Positions 34,620-46,207 of a DNA stretch of 64,000 nucleotides are shown in pieces. The stretch's first letter is position 1; each line of letters starts with the position of its first letter. The position numbers and the translations under genes were made by a program. The notes beneath the pieces were generated by a model. The model saw nothing but the letters and a program-made list of their open reading frames with translations. It was not told the DNA's origin and searched no databases. Origin of the DNA: Heracleum sosnowskyi (taxonomy: Eukaryota > Streptophyta > Magnoliopsida > Apiales > Apiaceae); the NCBI GenBank assembly GCA_030848705.1, contig CM061238.1, positions 55,467,133 through 55,531,132 of the forward strand, written 5' to 3'.

Positions 34620-36944
34620 ATGTCTGAAGAAAATCAAACTGCTCCTAAGGCTGAACAGGTTAAGCCCAATTCTGTGAGTCGATATGAAACAATCAGGGTT
34701 CCAATTCTCAGGCCAGTAGAGTATCCGATTTGGAAGGTGAAGATGACCATGTTTCTGGAGGCTACAGATCCAGAATATCTTGACAGAATCTATGATGGTC
34801 CTCATATGCCAACTAAATTGTCCCCTGTTGTTGATGGTCAAGAACAAAAGACTGTTCCAAAGGAAAAGAAAGATATGACTCCTGAGGACATCTCATCAAT
34901 TGCAAAAGATGCAAAGGTTAAACATCTTCTCCACAGTGCTTTAGATAATGTTATGTCTAACAGAGTAATTGGCTGCAAGACTGCCAAAGAGATATGGGAT
35001 GCTTTAGAAGTCAGATGCCAGGGAACAGGTGCTATTAAGAAGAACAGAAAGACAATACTCACACAGGAGTATGAGCACTTTGATTCGAGACCTAATGAAA
35101 CCTTGACTGAGACTTATGACAGATTTTGCAAACTATTAAATGATCTGTCTCTGGTTGATAAAGAATATGAGCTTGAAGAGTCAAATCTCAAGTTTCTGTT
35201 ATCTCTACCTGAAAAGTGGGATTTAAAGACAACCACAATAAGAGATAATTATGAGCTTGCTGATACAGATCTTGATGAAATCTATGGGTTATTGAAAACT
35301 CATGAACTGGAGATAGAACAAAGGAATAGAAGATTGAGTAAAAAGACAAAATTTGTTGCTCTCAAAGTCGAGGAGAAGCCCATTAAGAAGGAATCATCAA
35401 GGAAGAAAGCCAAGGGAAAGGCTTTAGTTATTAAATCTGAAAGTGAGTCATCAAACTCTGATGATGACTCAAACTCTGATGAAGCTTCTGACTCTGAGAA
35501 TGATGAAGAAGAGTTAATGCAAATGGCTGCACTGATGGTGAAAACCTTCAAGAAAATGGGATTTAAGAACTTTAAGAAAGGAAAGAGATTCTCAAGGAAA
35601 GATTCAAACTCTGAAAGGAGAAGTTTCAGAAAGTCTGATGGAAGGGAGACCAAGCCTGGCAAGAAGGATAAATCTGAAATCCAGTGCTACAGGTGTAAGG
35701 AGATGGGTCACTATGCCCCAGAGTGCAAGAAAGGCAAATCTGAGAAAGCACTCATCTCTAAAGGCAAAGACTGGGCAGATACTTCAGACTCTGATGATGG
35801 AGAAAATTATGCTCTTATGGCAACTGTCAGAGATGAGACTGAATCATCTGAAAATAAGGTACCCCTAACTACTTATGCTTATGATACTGATAATATATCT
35901 GAATTAAGAGTATATCTGAAAAGCGTACATGTTAGCTATAGGGATCAGACTTTAGAGAATGAGAGAATTAAAGCTGAGAATCTTAGTCTTAAAGATAGAA
36001 ACAAGTTTCTTGAAGGAGAACTTGAAAATATGAAGCAGATTCAAAAAGAAAGAGATGATGCTGTTTATGTAGAACAGGAATTGCTCAAAAGATATAAGCA
36101 ATTAGAATCTGATCTAGAAAAAGAAAGAAAAATAATCAAGACTTGGACAGACTCTGGGAGAGACACTCATCAAGTGTTTCAGACAGATTCTGTAGGTTTA
36201 GGCTATTGTGAAAATGATGAACTTAGGTTTAAAGACAAGGTCAAGGTTAAACCACAACTTAAACCTGTGATATTTGTTCCAGAAGCCAATAAGTTAAAAT
36301 CTGTTGTAATAAGAGAAGCTGATATGGAATCAGGTGAAGCCTGTGAAAGACAGGAAAATATTAAAACAGAAAAACTTATGGAAAGAGAAGCTGTTAGAAA
36401 GCCAGTAAAAATTTGTGAAAAACAGGTTAATGTTGGCTTGATGACAGGAAAACAGTTCAATCATAAGTTGAAAGAGGTAAAATCTGCCATGAAACCAAAA
36501 GGGTCCAAGAAGAATAGGAATGGAAAGATAGGCATAAATAAAAGAAATAATCATTTGCCTAATGCTGCTGCTCCAAGAAAAACATGTTATAATTGTGGTA
36601 GTTCTAATCATCTTGCTAATTACTGCACAAAGAATAAAAATATCAATTCTTTACCTTCTACATCAGGAGTAAAGAATGATAATGTTAGGGTTAGACCACA
36701 GACTTTATGCACACACTGTGGGAGCACTTGGCATTCCATTTATACTTGCAAGAGTTATCATGCTATTTATCACAACTATTATGAGCTAAAACCCAATCTG
36801 AAATGGGTTAGAGCAAACTCTGCAAGTGTAAAGTCTGACAATGTTAGCTTAAACTCTGTTGATAGTAATTCCGCTGCAAAAGCTAACACTGTTAAGAAAG
36901 ACAAAGGATCCAAGCAAGTCTGGGTCCTTAAAACTAACACTTAG
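34620..36944 (+). CDS. gag: A gag, intact (774 aa)
   Basis: The ATG at 34620 lies 49 bp after the PBS. The N-terminal capsid-like region has the copia UBN2-type features YPIWKVKMTMFLEATDPEY (about residues 37-56) and CKTAKEIWDALEVRCQG. A Lys-rich and then acidic Ser/Asp stretch with NSD repeats (about residues 255-305) precedes a CCHC knuckle (CYRCKEMGHYAPEC, about 356-369). A long coiled-coil region (about 420-520) follows. Near the C-terminus are two more CX2CX4HX4C knuckles (CYNCGSSNHLANYC and CTHCGSTWHSIYTC). Ends at TAG 36942-36944. It is expected to form the virus-like particle and bind RNA. Pol follows in a different frame (+1). Confidence 0.93.
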   Translation: MSEENQTAPKAEQVKPNSVSRYETIRVPILRPVEYPIWKVKMTMFLEATDPEYLDRIYDGPHMPTKLSPVVDGQEQKTVPKEKKDMTPEDISSIAKDAKVKHLLHSALDNVMSNRVIGCKTAKEIWDALEVRCQGTGAIKKNRKTILTQEYEHFDSRPNETLTETYDRFCKLLNDLSLVDKEYELEESNLKFLLSLPEKWDLKTTTIRDNYELADTDLDEIYGLLKTHELEIEQRNRRLSKKTKFVALKVEEKPIKKESSRKKAKGKALVIKSESESSNSDDDSNSDEASDSENDEEELMQMAALMVKTFKKMGFKNFKKGKRFSRKDSNSERRSFRKSDGRETKPGKKDKSEIQCYRCKEMGHYAPECKKGKSEKALISKGKDWADTSDSDDGENYALMATVRDETESSENKVPLTTYAYDTDNISELRVYLKSVHVSYRDQTLENERIKAENLSLKDRNKFLEGELENMKQIQKERDDAVYVEQELLKRYKQLESDLEKERKIIKTWTDSGRDTHQVFQTDSVGLGYCENDELRFKDKVKVKPQLKPVIFVPEANKLKSVVIREADMESGEACERQENIKTEKLMEREAVRKPVKICEKQVNVGLMTGKQFNHKLKEVKSAMKPKGSKKNRNGKIGINKRNNHLPNAAAPRKTCYNCGSSNHLANYCTKNKNINSLPSTSGVKNDNVRVRPQTLCTHCGSTWHSIYTCKSYHAIYHNYYELKPNLKWVRANSASVKSDNVSLNSVDSNSAAKANTVKKDKGSKQVWVLKTNT

Positions 36945-36963
36945 TGTTTGTTTGTGATTGCAG
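35859..36963 (+). other. Possible intron joining A gag to pol (hypothesis)
   Basis: Donor-like AAG|GTACCC at a gag codon boundary (codons 413/414) and acceptor-like gtttgtgattgcag|GGT at the first pol codon. The length is 1,105, not a multiple of 3, so removal would bring pol (+1 frame) into the gag frame and take out the stops at 36942 and 36955. The unspliced RNA would still make full-length Gag. Position and phase match the pair in B. Untested. Confidence 0.45.
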
Positions 36964-39900
36964 GGTATAAAAGAGAGCACACTTATCTTGGACAGTGGAT
37001 GCTCAGGACATATGACTGGAAATAAAGCCCTACTATCAGACTTTAAGGAGAAGGCTGGCCCAAAGGTTTCCTATGGAGATGGCAACATAGGACACACTCT
37101 GGGATATTGTAATATCAATCTTGGAAGTGTCATCATTACAAATGTAGCTCTAGTCTCAGGACTCAAGCATAATCTGCTATCTGTGAGTCAAATCTGTGAC
37201 AGAGGAAACCATGTAGATTTTCACACTGAATACTGTGAAGTTATCAGTAAATCTACTGGAAAAGCTGTTCTAGTTGGACACAGGCGCAACAACATTTATG
37301 AAGCAAGTTTGGTAACAAACTCTGATGGAAAAACAGTGTGTCTGACTGCAAAAATGTCAAATGAAGAGAGTTGGAATTGGCATAAGAAGCTCTCTCATCT
37401 CAATTTGAACAACATAAATGAGATTATAAGAAAGGATCTTGTAAGGGGACTCCCAAAATCAATACTCAGTCTAGATGGCCTATGTGATTCTTGTCAAAAG
37501 GCCAAGCAAAGGAAGTCATCTTTCAAGAGCAAATCTGAATCTTCAGTAGTGGAACCTTAGCATCTTCTACATGTTGATCTCTTTGGACCAGTGAATGTGA
37601 TGTCCATGGGCAGAAAGAAATATGCTCTAGTAATTGTTGATGAATATACTAGATATACATGGGTGTATTTCTTGTCAAAGAAGGATGAAACTGCTCAAAC
37701 TCTGATGGATCATGTGAATCTACTAGACAAAGGATCACAGCACAAAGTCAAAATTATAAGGAGTGATAATGGAACTGAATTCAGAAACTCAATCATGGAA
37801 GCTTTCTGCAAGGAAAGAGGAGTGAAACAAGAATTTTCTGCACCTGGAACTCCACAGCAAAATGGTGTAGTTGAAAGAAAGAACAGAACTTTAATTGAAG
37901 CAGCCAGAACAATGCTTGATGAAGCAAAGTTACCAACCTATTTCTGGGCAGAAGCTGTTCAAACTGCTTGTTTTACTCAGAATGCTACATTGATCAACAA
38001 GCATGGGAAAACACCGTATGAGATGGTGAAAAATAAGAAGCCAAATTTGAAATATTTTCATATATTTGGATGCAAATGCTTTGTGTTGAAGACTCATCCT
38101 GAACAGTTGACCAAGTTCGAGTTAAAAGCTGATGAAGGAATCTTTGTTGGTTATCCATTGTCAACAAAAGCATTCAGAGTCTACAATCTGAGAACTAAAG
38201 TGATCATGGAATCCATACATGTGTCATTTGATGACAAGAAAATAACTGGACTTGATGACTTAGATGGATATGATCAACTGCGTTTTCAAAATGAAGGTTT
38301 ATTCTCTGATGATGTAAACTCTGATGAAGCAGTACCGACAAACTCTGATGAAGCGGTTCTGACAAACTCTGACGAAGCATACTCTGGACCTCTACTGGTA
38401 AATACTGGAGAAATTGAAAATTCTCGAGTTGAACAAAATAGAGAACCAGTTGAGGGGGAGCGTGAAGAAGCTCAACAAGACACAACAAGTGAGTCAGTTG
38501 AGGCAACTGATTCAAACTCTGACAGTTCAAACTCTGAGCCATCCAATTCAGGGGGAGCCTCAGATACTACAGAGAGTCAACATATGAATCAGGAGAGCAT
38601 GGATCAAGGGGGAGGATCCAATAATGATGCAAGAAACCACTTACCAACAGCAAGAAAGTGGACACAGGCACACACACCTGATCTCATAATTGGAGATCCT
38701 GATGCTAGTGTGAGAACTAGAAGTGCAACAAATAATGAGTGTCTGTATCATGCTTTCTTGTCTCAAACAGAACCAAAGAAAGTGGAGGAAGCTCTTCAAG
38801 ATGCAAACTGGATAACAGCAATGCAAGAAGGGTTAAATGAATTTGAGAGAAATGAAGTCTGGACACTTGTACCTAGATCAAAGAATAGATCAATTGTAGG
38901 TACAAAGTGGGTTTTCAGAAACAAGACTGACAGTGAAGGTGTGATTACAAGAAACAAGGCTAGACTTGTGGCTAAAGGTTATTCACAACAGGAAGGAATT
39001 GACTATGATGAAACCTTTGCTCCAGTTGCAAGATTGGAGGCCATAAGAATCTTTCTGGCCTATGCTGCACACAAGAAGTTTAAAGTCTTTCAGATGGATG
39101 TAAAAAGTGCTTTTCTCAATGGGAAGCTCGAAGAAGAAGTGTTTGTTGAACAACCACCAGGATTTGTAGATCCCAAGCATCCAAATTATGTCTACAGGCT
39201 TGACAAGGCATTATATGGACTAAAGCAAGCACCAAGAGCATGGTATGAAACTCTTGCTCAATTTCTTTTAGAAAGTGGGTTCACAAGAGGTACAATTGAT
39301 AAAACTTTGTTTTATTTCAATTCTGGTGATGACTTGCTTTTAGTTCAAATTTATGTAGATGATATTATCTTTGGATCTACTAATGACAAACTTTGTAAGA
39401 AGTTTGCAAAGCTTATGCAATCCAGGTACCAAATGAGCATGATGGGAGAGCTTAGTTACTTTCTAGGCTTACAGGTCAAGCAAACAGATGATGGTATTTT
39501 TATCAATCAAGCAAAATATACCAGAAATCTTCTCAAGAAATTTGGTATGCTTGATAGTTCATCTGCCACAACTCCCATGGCTACAGCAACAAAGCTAGAC
39601 AAAGACACAGGAGCCTCAGTAGACATGACAAGCTACAGAGGAATGATAGGGTCTTTACTGTATCTAACTGCAAGTAGACCTGATATCATGTATGCAACAT
39701 GTCTTTGTGCAAGATTTCAAGCAGATCCCAGAGAGCCTCATCTAACAGCTGTAAAAAGGATCTTCAAATATCTCAAAGGAACCATAACCTTGGGTTTGTG
39801 GTATCCTAGAGAATCAGAGTTTAAGCTAATTGGTTACTCTGATGCAGATTTTGCAGGCTGTAAGATAGACAGAAAAAGTACAAGTGGAAGCTGTCAATTT

Positions 39901-40296
39901 TTAGGTGACAGATTGGTTTCTTAGTATAGCAAGAAACAGAAATCAATTTCTACATCCACAGCAGAAGCAGAGTATATAGCAGCTGGTAGCTGTTGTGCAC
40001 AGATTCTATGGATGAAGAATCAATTGCTGGATTATGGTTTGAAGTACTCTAAAATACCTATTTTCTGTGATAACCAAAGTGCTATTGCTATGACAGGTAA
40101 TCCAGTCCAACACTCCATGACCAAGCACATCAGCATAAGGTATCATTTTATCAGGGAACATGTGGAAGAAGGGAACATTGAGCTTCATTTTGTGTCTACA
40201 GACCAACAACTTGCAGATATCTTCACCAAACCCTTGAGTGAAGATACTTTTACAAGATTGGTAAATGAACTTGGAATGATCTCTGGTTTCGACTAG
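36964..40296 (+). pseudogene. pol: A pol: protease, integrase, RT, RNase H (two nonsense codons)
   Basis: Copia-type order. Protease: LDSGCSGHMTGN at the very start, with no ATG before the catalytic Asp, so pol must be made as a fusion with Gag. Integrase: HKKLSHLN and CDSCQKAK zinc residues; HVDLFGP and RSDNGTEF Asp residues; VVERKNRT. A variable linker rich in NSDEA repeats sits at about 38310-38620. RT: KARLVAKGYSQQEGIDYDET and YVDD at 39352-39363. RNase H: DADFAGC, STAEAEYIAAG and CDNQSAIAMTGNP. Stops: TAG at 37558-37560 before HLLHVDLFGP, and TAG at 39922-39924 where B has Trp. Ends TAG 40294-40296. Length about 1,110 codons. Confidence 0.92.
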
Positions 40297-41694
40297 AGAT
40301 ACGGGTTAGACTCAAAAACTATATGTGTTTGATTTTTATGCTCATGATTCCTTGCATGTATTAACTGTTATGAGTACCAGTGTCATAAACTCTGAAAGAC
40401 AAACTCTGATGCTAAACTCTGTTAGTCATAAAGTGTTGGTCATACTCTGATAGTTACAGTCTAATGTTATACTCTGATTGTAATTTTGTCTGAAACACAT
40501 GGACCGATGAAGAAAAATGTATGAAGCATGATTTTCAGTAAGTAATTATGAATCCTTCTAAGTATTATAAACTCTGATTACAAAATGTGCAGAAATTTTA
40601 CACAGCATGATACTGTCTTTATATTTATAGCATCTCTTAGTTTATTGATCCTATACACTGAGTCTGTATTAGCTGTTTGCATTTTCTCTCATAAATTAAT
40701 TGTATTAACTGATGAAAAGTCTAAACTCTGATTATTAATTGCAAATAATTCACCCTCAAATCAAAAGATGCCAAACAGAGCACAAATTCCTTTGAGATCA
40801 TGTTGTGCCTAGGAAGATCCAGGAACTTATTGTATGAAATAAGGGCTAAAATCTTTGATTTTTGGTGACTAGTGCCAACCACTGATTACTGGGAAAAAAA
40901 AAACAAAAAAACAAAATATATATAAATATATATAAAGGGGGTGAAAAATAAAAGATATATCCAAATGAAAGGATATCAGTATACAGAGTTTAGACATAAG
41001 AATCAGATTTTATTTTATACATGAGAGTTTAGGCAACCAGTTATTACTACTTTAGTTTGTGGGTGCTATGCACTTTGAGATGGTCTAAATATTTATATTC
41101 AGTAAACTCTGCTAATTCACACACCAAAACACACACCTGTACAGTTTGTGAAAAGAGTTTCTGTATAAAGGAGGAGAATTGATAAACACTGATGATTTGT
41201 GTACTCTACGCCGAGGTAATTTAATTTTAATCTCTGATGGTTAAAATAAATTTTGTTGGTTTCAGACATATTATAATTTTGAGAAGAAGGCATTTGTTTT
41301 GAAAATTTAAAAAGAGTATGATTGGACAGTTGTTCAAGGATGTTTTTGAACAGAGGAGAGAGGTTTATACCTAGAAAAGTGTAACAGGCGGTAATTATTG
41401 CTGTTTTTACTGCGCGTGCGCATTGAAAATTGTCACTTATTTGCTATCAGTAACTGCATGTGTGATACGTGTCCCACTCACATAATTACAAGAGTAAGAC
41501 AGTTGTGTATTAATGATTAAAAACTGTTCAGTTTTTTTTCATTTTGAATCTCATATTAATACAATACACACACAACCGTCTAATCTTTTACTCACTTCTC
41601 ATTTTCACACATACATTTCACTCACACAATTCTACAAACACTTTTCTGCATAATCTTTCTCATACACACTCTTACTTTTAATCTCTGATTTCTA
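40297..41694 (+). other. A pol-env spacer and env-like leader
   Basis: About 1.4 kb without a convincing ORF. It carries many AACTCTGA motifs (40387-40740, 41103), an A-rich stretch followed by tatataaatatatataaaggg (about 40917-40937), and just before the env-like ATG a pyrimidine-rich, ACAC-rich leader (41560-41690) like a plant 5' UTR. A weak TATA-like tattaata is at 41554-41561. Promoter activity is an inference from composition. Confidence 0.6.
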
Positions 41695-44600
41695 ATGGCA
41701 ACCTCCATGTTTACCTCTGTTGGATTAGACTTTGTCCCAAATAACTATGCAGCACCTCTTAGCAATGAGAACACACCGGAGGCGTTTCATTTACTGCAAA
41801 ATTTCCTTGCTCAATCGGAAATTGGGCGTGCTTTAGTGGAGCCTGCAAAGCTTTATGGATCTCAGATCAAAGCTTTCTGGGAAACTGGTGTATATGATAA
41901 CGGTGGTGATTCTGGAACTCCATCGATTGTTTTTGAGTTTCTAGAGACAGAGTATGTCATTACTCCAGGAACTGTACGTGAAGCAATGGGTTTTGCAGAA
42001 TCTGATGCGTACACCATTGTTGTTGGTGATACTGACCTTCAAAGAATGATGCAAGCCGTTGGATACTCTGGATCTTTAGTCAAGATAGGCCAGTTGAAGC
42101 GACCGCTCTTACGAAAGGAATGGAGTTTCTTTTCGATTGCATAACCAGAGCGTTCGGGAAGAAATGTACCAATTGGGATGCGATTCCAATTGATAGTCTA
42201 CAAATTGGGTATTCACTTCTTTTTGGTAGTAATTACGATTTTGCTAGACTTGTCTTGATGAATATAGGAGAGAAAATGACAGAGAATAGGAATGTAGTCT
42301 ACTTTTCTAGATTTTGTCAGATTTTATTCTCTGCTTGTGTTAATAATGTTGAGATTAATGAGGAGGACGTAATTCCCTCATTCAAATTGCATAAAAGGGT
42401 ATTCTCTGACCTTACAAATAAGGATTTGAAGAAAGTCAATGTTGGTGAGTTGTTGTTACCTGAGAGGGTTCATCAGTTTTTAAACCCTCAACCTCCACCA
42501 CAACAACAACCACAGCAGATAAACAATGATACTCAAGTAGCTCCAAGACAAAAGACTGGAGGGAGGATTAAGCACAGAGCTTTCAAGGCTGCTACAACTT
42601 TAAATACTGATGATGTTGAGGGGTCAACCTCTGTTAAAACTTCAAGGAAGAAAAGAAAAGTTAGAGCAAACAGACCACAGTCTGATGCTGCTGTTGAAGA
42701 TAGTGAAACTGATGAAGAAACTCTTCATCAGAGGAAAAGGAGATTAGTAGCAGCACATCTGTTTGGTGCTGATAATATTTCTTCTCAAGCTGTAGAAAAT
42801 CTTGGAGTTCAGATTCAAGATGATGAAGCTGTCTTTGAGGACAGAGTTTCTATGGAGAATGTACCTTCTGAAGTACAAGAGGAGATTTTTGATACTACTG
42901 TGCCTACTACGGACAGAGTAAATACTGCTACAGAAGCTCCTCCATCGAATACTGATGATGTAGTTGAGGAAGCTGCTGATCACTCTGATAGCAGGATTTT
43001 TGAGCCTCAAGGATTTGATATGGAAGCTGAAGCAAACACCTCTTTAAACTCTGAACATTTTACAGAGGGTTTGGAAGCTGATCTGGATACTATGAGAATT
43101 GAAGAATCTATGGCTTCTCACACAGAAATACTTACTTTTGTAGTTGAGAAAGGTGAGGAAGTCAATCAGAATTTAGCTGTTAATGCTACAGAAGTTGTTA
43201 CTACAGAAACTGCAAATCCTGATGTTGTTGAAGCAGAGTTTGTTGCAAACTCTGAGGATGTTTTTGTTCTTGAAGCTCTACAACGATCTGTTGTTGAGAT
43301 TGTTCAAAGAGAAGCAGAGTTTAGTAATAATGCACACTCTGATGATCCTGAAAAAGTAGAAGAGAATGTTCTTACAGAGAATGAAGCAGAGGATGACGAT
43401 GCTGAAGCTAGTCCTACTCATTCTAATCCTGATATTCAAGTCGAGTTGTCTGACATTCAAGCAAACTCTGAAGAAGAAAGAGAAGTCAATCGTGCTACTG
43501 CAGAACATTTTCAGAATATGTACTTCTCAAATTGGTCAAGCAAGGATACTATCTTTTCCAATGAACGAGCTGCTGATTTTGTCACGAAGTCTTCCAAAGA
43601 GATTACAAATCCAGAACTTCTCAGTCATCTCAAAGCAACTATTGTACAAATCAAATCATTGAACAATCGTTTTGATGATTCTGACAAGGTGATTACTGGA
43701 TTAAGGAATGATATAGCTCAAAGAGAGCTTACACAGCAAAAGGACAAATCTCTATACATCTCCTTGTGTAAAGATCAGAAGATTTTTGATTCCAGGTTGT
43801 CCAAAGTTGAAGAAAATCAAGTAAAAATGTCAACTCAGTTGGATGAAATTGCAAATTCCATTAAATTGCTCACATCAGTTTTGCTGTCTGATGATGTCAA
43901 AAAGGGGGAGAGAGTATCTAAGGACAAATGCAAGAGCTCTCAAACTCTGACTCAGAAGGATGATACTGCTGATGGTGGTGCAAGAGACAAATATCATCCA
44001 AGATCAAACAATGTTCAAAGGCAAGGGAGGAGGTCAAACTCTGATGCTCAGACAAATGCTGATGGAAAAAGAATAATCACTGGAGGGCAGTCTTCTTCAA
44101 GGGTTAGAAGTTTACTTCTTTCCTCTAAATCTCCAGTTACTGATGAAGAAGTTGCTACACAGTTATTCTTAGCAGAACATGGTAAAGATGTTACTATTGA
44201 AGATATCCAGGCAGAAGAGCAATTGCTTGCTGAAGAACACAGGAAAGATGTTGAAGCTGGAATTTACAAAAAGAAGGAAATCAAGGCTCCAAGGAGAAAA
44301 GAAAAAGGAATTGTTATCAAAGAGAATGTAAACTCTGATCAGAGTTTACAGTACTCAAGGAGGCCTAGTGGTTCAAATGCTGATAAAGGTAAAGGCGTGA
44401 TGATTGAAGAGCCTAACCTGAAAAAGAAGAATTATTCAACCTCTGACATTGCTCAAGTTGAAACAAGATTAGCTAAATCAACCTCTAACGCTGCTCAAGT
44501 TGATGTTATTACCAAAGTTTTGACAACCTCTGACGTTGCTCAAGTTGTACAGAAATCTACACTACTTCCAGGATTCAGCAAACCAAAAATTCTTGAAGAC

Positions 44601-45329
44601 TTAAAACTTGAAGCTGTGAATTTCTCAGAAACTAGAACAGTATTGGGAAAAGAAGCCTATGATAAATCTGGACTGGGTTCACACAGAGAGAGAAGAACAA
44701 ATAACAGATCTCAAGACAATATTTCACTGGCAGAATCTGGTATTGGGGTTACACAAGAAAACCTTGATAAGTTAGAGTCTGTTCAGTTGATTTTTCACAG
44801 AGTATTGAAGAAGCAATTTCTGTTATACTTTATGAATGATGGAAGAGTTTATAAGGTTGGAGAATCTGATGTCAATCTCAAATCATGGGAAGAACTTGAA
44901 TATGTACTTTATCTTTTGAAAGTCAAGAACAGACACACTCATGATGTTGCTCAAGTGTTGAGAGAGAAGATGCTGAGATCTAAAGCTATGCTTGGAGGAG
45001 GAGTGTCAAGTGTTTATATTCCAAAGTATAGGAATCATGCTGGAAAAATAGTGGAAATGAAAAGAAACAGTGCAAGACTAAGGACTGATCTGGGAGTTAA
45101 AGTCTTAGAATTCAATCTAGAATCTGATAAACAATATTTTATTAGGCTAGGGAATGAGATGAGGAAAAATTCCATCTATTCTTTGAGAGCTGCAATTTAT
45201 CAGACTGGAGAATCTGATCCAGAGTTGAGAGAGTTGAAGAAAATTATGGTTGAAGAGCTGGAAAGGGCTGAAAGAAGACTTCTCATAGATTATCTCAGAA
45301 CTGTTCCTGATATTCAAGAAGTCAAGTAA
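41695..45329 (+). pseudogene. A env-like ORF (about 1,200 codons, one frameshift)
   Basis: The ATG at 41695 opens MATSMFTSVGLDFVPNN. The first 149 codons share a fold-like pattern with the starts of the B and C ORFs (an IKAFWETG block, a YVITPGTVREAM block, then RKEWS). A frame change occurs at about 42118-42143 near a run of T's, consistent with a one-base indel; the second frame runs 42120-45329. The middle (codons 150-800) is acidic and low in complexity with NSD and TSD repeats; two helical stretches follow, and the last 200 residues look folded. I see no signal peptide or membrane helix, so 'envelope' is only a positional name. Function is unknown. Confidence 0.82.
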
Positions 45330-45480
45330 AGTCTGACTGTAAGTTTTTGTTGTTTTCTGTTCTAAGTTAAATTTAAACTCTGTTTTAAAGTTAAACTCTG
45401 ACATATTTTAAACACTGCATTTGTTATATGTTTTGACATCATCAATTATCTGTTTAACTTGTACATTTTTGTATGAACAA

Positions 45481-45492
45481 GTTGGGGGAGAT
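45481..45492 (+). other. Polypurine tract of A
   Basis: gttgggggagat ends immediately before the LTR start TGTTAGATAT at 45493. Confidence 0.92.
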
Positions 45493-46035
45493 TGTTAGAT
45501 ATAATTGCTGACGTTTGTTCATCAGTGTTTAAGTACCAGGTACATATCAGAGTTTATATAGAAGCCAGTCAGAGTTTCATAAAGTCTGACTGGGTGAAGA
45601 GTTTACATAGAAGCCGGTCAGAGTTTGATAAAGTCTGACAGGGTGATAGTTGACTTAGCTGTCGGTGCAAAGATAAAGATTCTAGAAGCAATATATTCTG
45701 AAGATGGAAAGAAGCAGAATATATTGATACAGCTAAGGAGACTGGACAGAAGACTGAAGAAATCCTTGATTGATAATAATTGTATAGCTAATTTATAGGA
45801 GTATCAATTAGATAAGGATTGTATGTAGCTGTGTACTATATAAACACAGATAGGTTATCCCTAGAGGGGATGCGAACATTGAATATATTATTCTTGTAAC
45901 CTAGTAGCTCTTTGTGATTCATTAACATCACTAAGAGAGAAACTGTTAATATAATTACAGTTTGTTGATTTATAAAGTGTTCTTGATTGTTATTCTCATA
46001 CATACTTGATTATATATTGTGTATTCGGCCTAACA
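45493..46035 (+). repeat. A 3' LTR, 543 bp
   Basis: The same as the 5' LTR apart from two substitutions found by eye (gaagcaatcc versus gaagaaatcc; aactattaat versus aactgttaat). Ends TAACA followed by the TSD cacac. Confidence 0.96.
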
Positions 46036-46156
46036 CACACCGTTTTGCATTAATCTGTAGGATTAAAGGAGGACACGACCATTAATTACTTTTGTGGTAG
46101 TTGTATGGGTACTCTAACTGTTGACCATTAGACTTTAATCCTTAGACGGTTTTGCC

Positions 46157-46163
46157 TATAAAT
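46157..46163 (+). promoter_or_regulatory. TATA-like box upstream of the 83-aa ORF in B
   Basis: TATAAAT in gcctataaattaacc, 45 bp before an ATG, with a short leader between. Plausible core promoter, not proven. Confidence 0.4.
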
Positions 46164-46207
46164 TAACCTTAGGTTTCACCAGTCTGCTCTCAGTTTTAAA
46201 GTAAATA

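Larger units (their letters stand above)
34014..46035 (+). mobile_element. A: nearly intact Sirevirus inserted in B
   Basis: Two 543-bp LTRs (34014-34556 and 45493-46035) with two differences seen by eye, a perfect cacac TSD (34009-34013 and 46036-46040), PBS, intact gag, pol with two in-frame stops, an env-like ORF with one frameshift and a polypurine tract. Total length 12,022 bp. It is the youngest Sirevirus here by nesting. The octamer AACTCTGA and its complement recur throughout. Confidence 0.96.

Noticed and set aside
36942..36963. Simple +1 ribosomal frameshift between gag and pol of A
   Set aside because: A TAG (36942) and a TGA (36955) lie between the frames and I see no slippery run. 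B has the same frame with two stops, so a shared frameshift signal does not explain both.
31432..39924. All nonsense codons explained by cytosine methylation decay
   Set aside because: Only two of four fit: B 31432 (CAG to TAG) and A 39922 (TGG to TAG). The stops at 28522 and 37558 match Tyr and probably Leu codons in the other element, which need a transversion.
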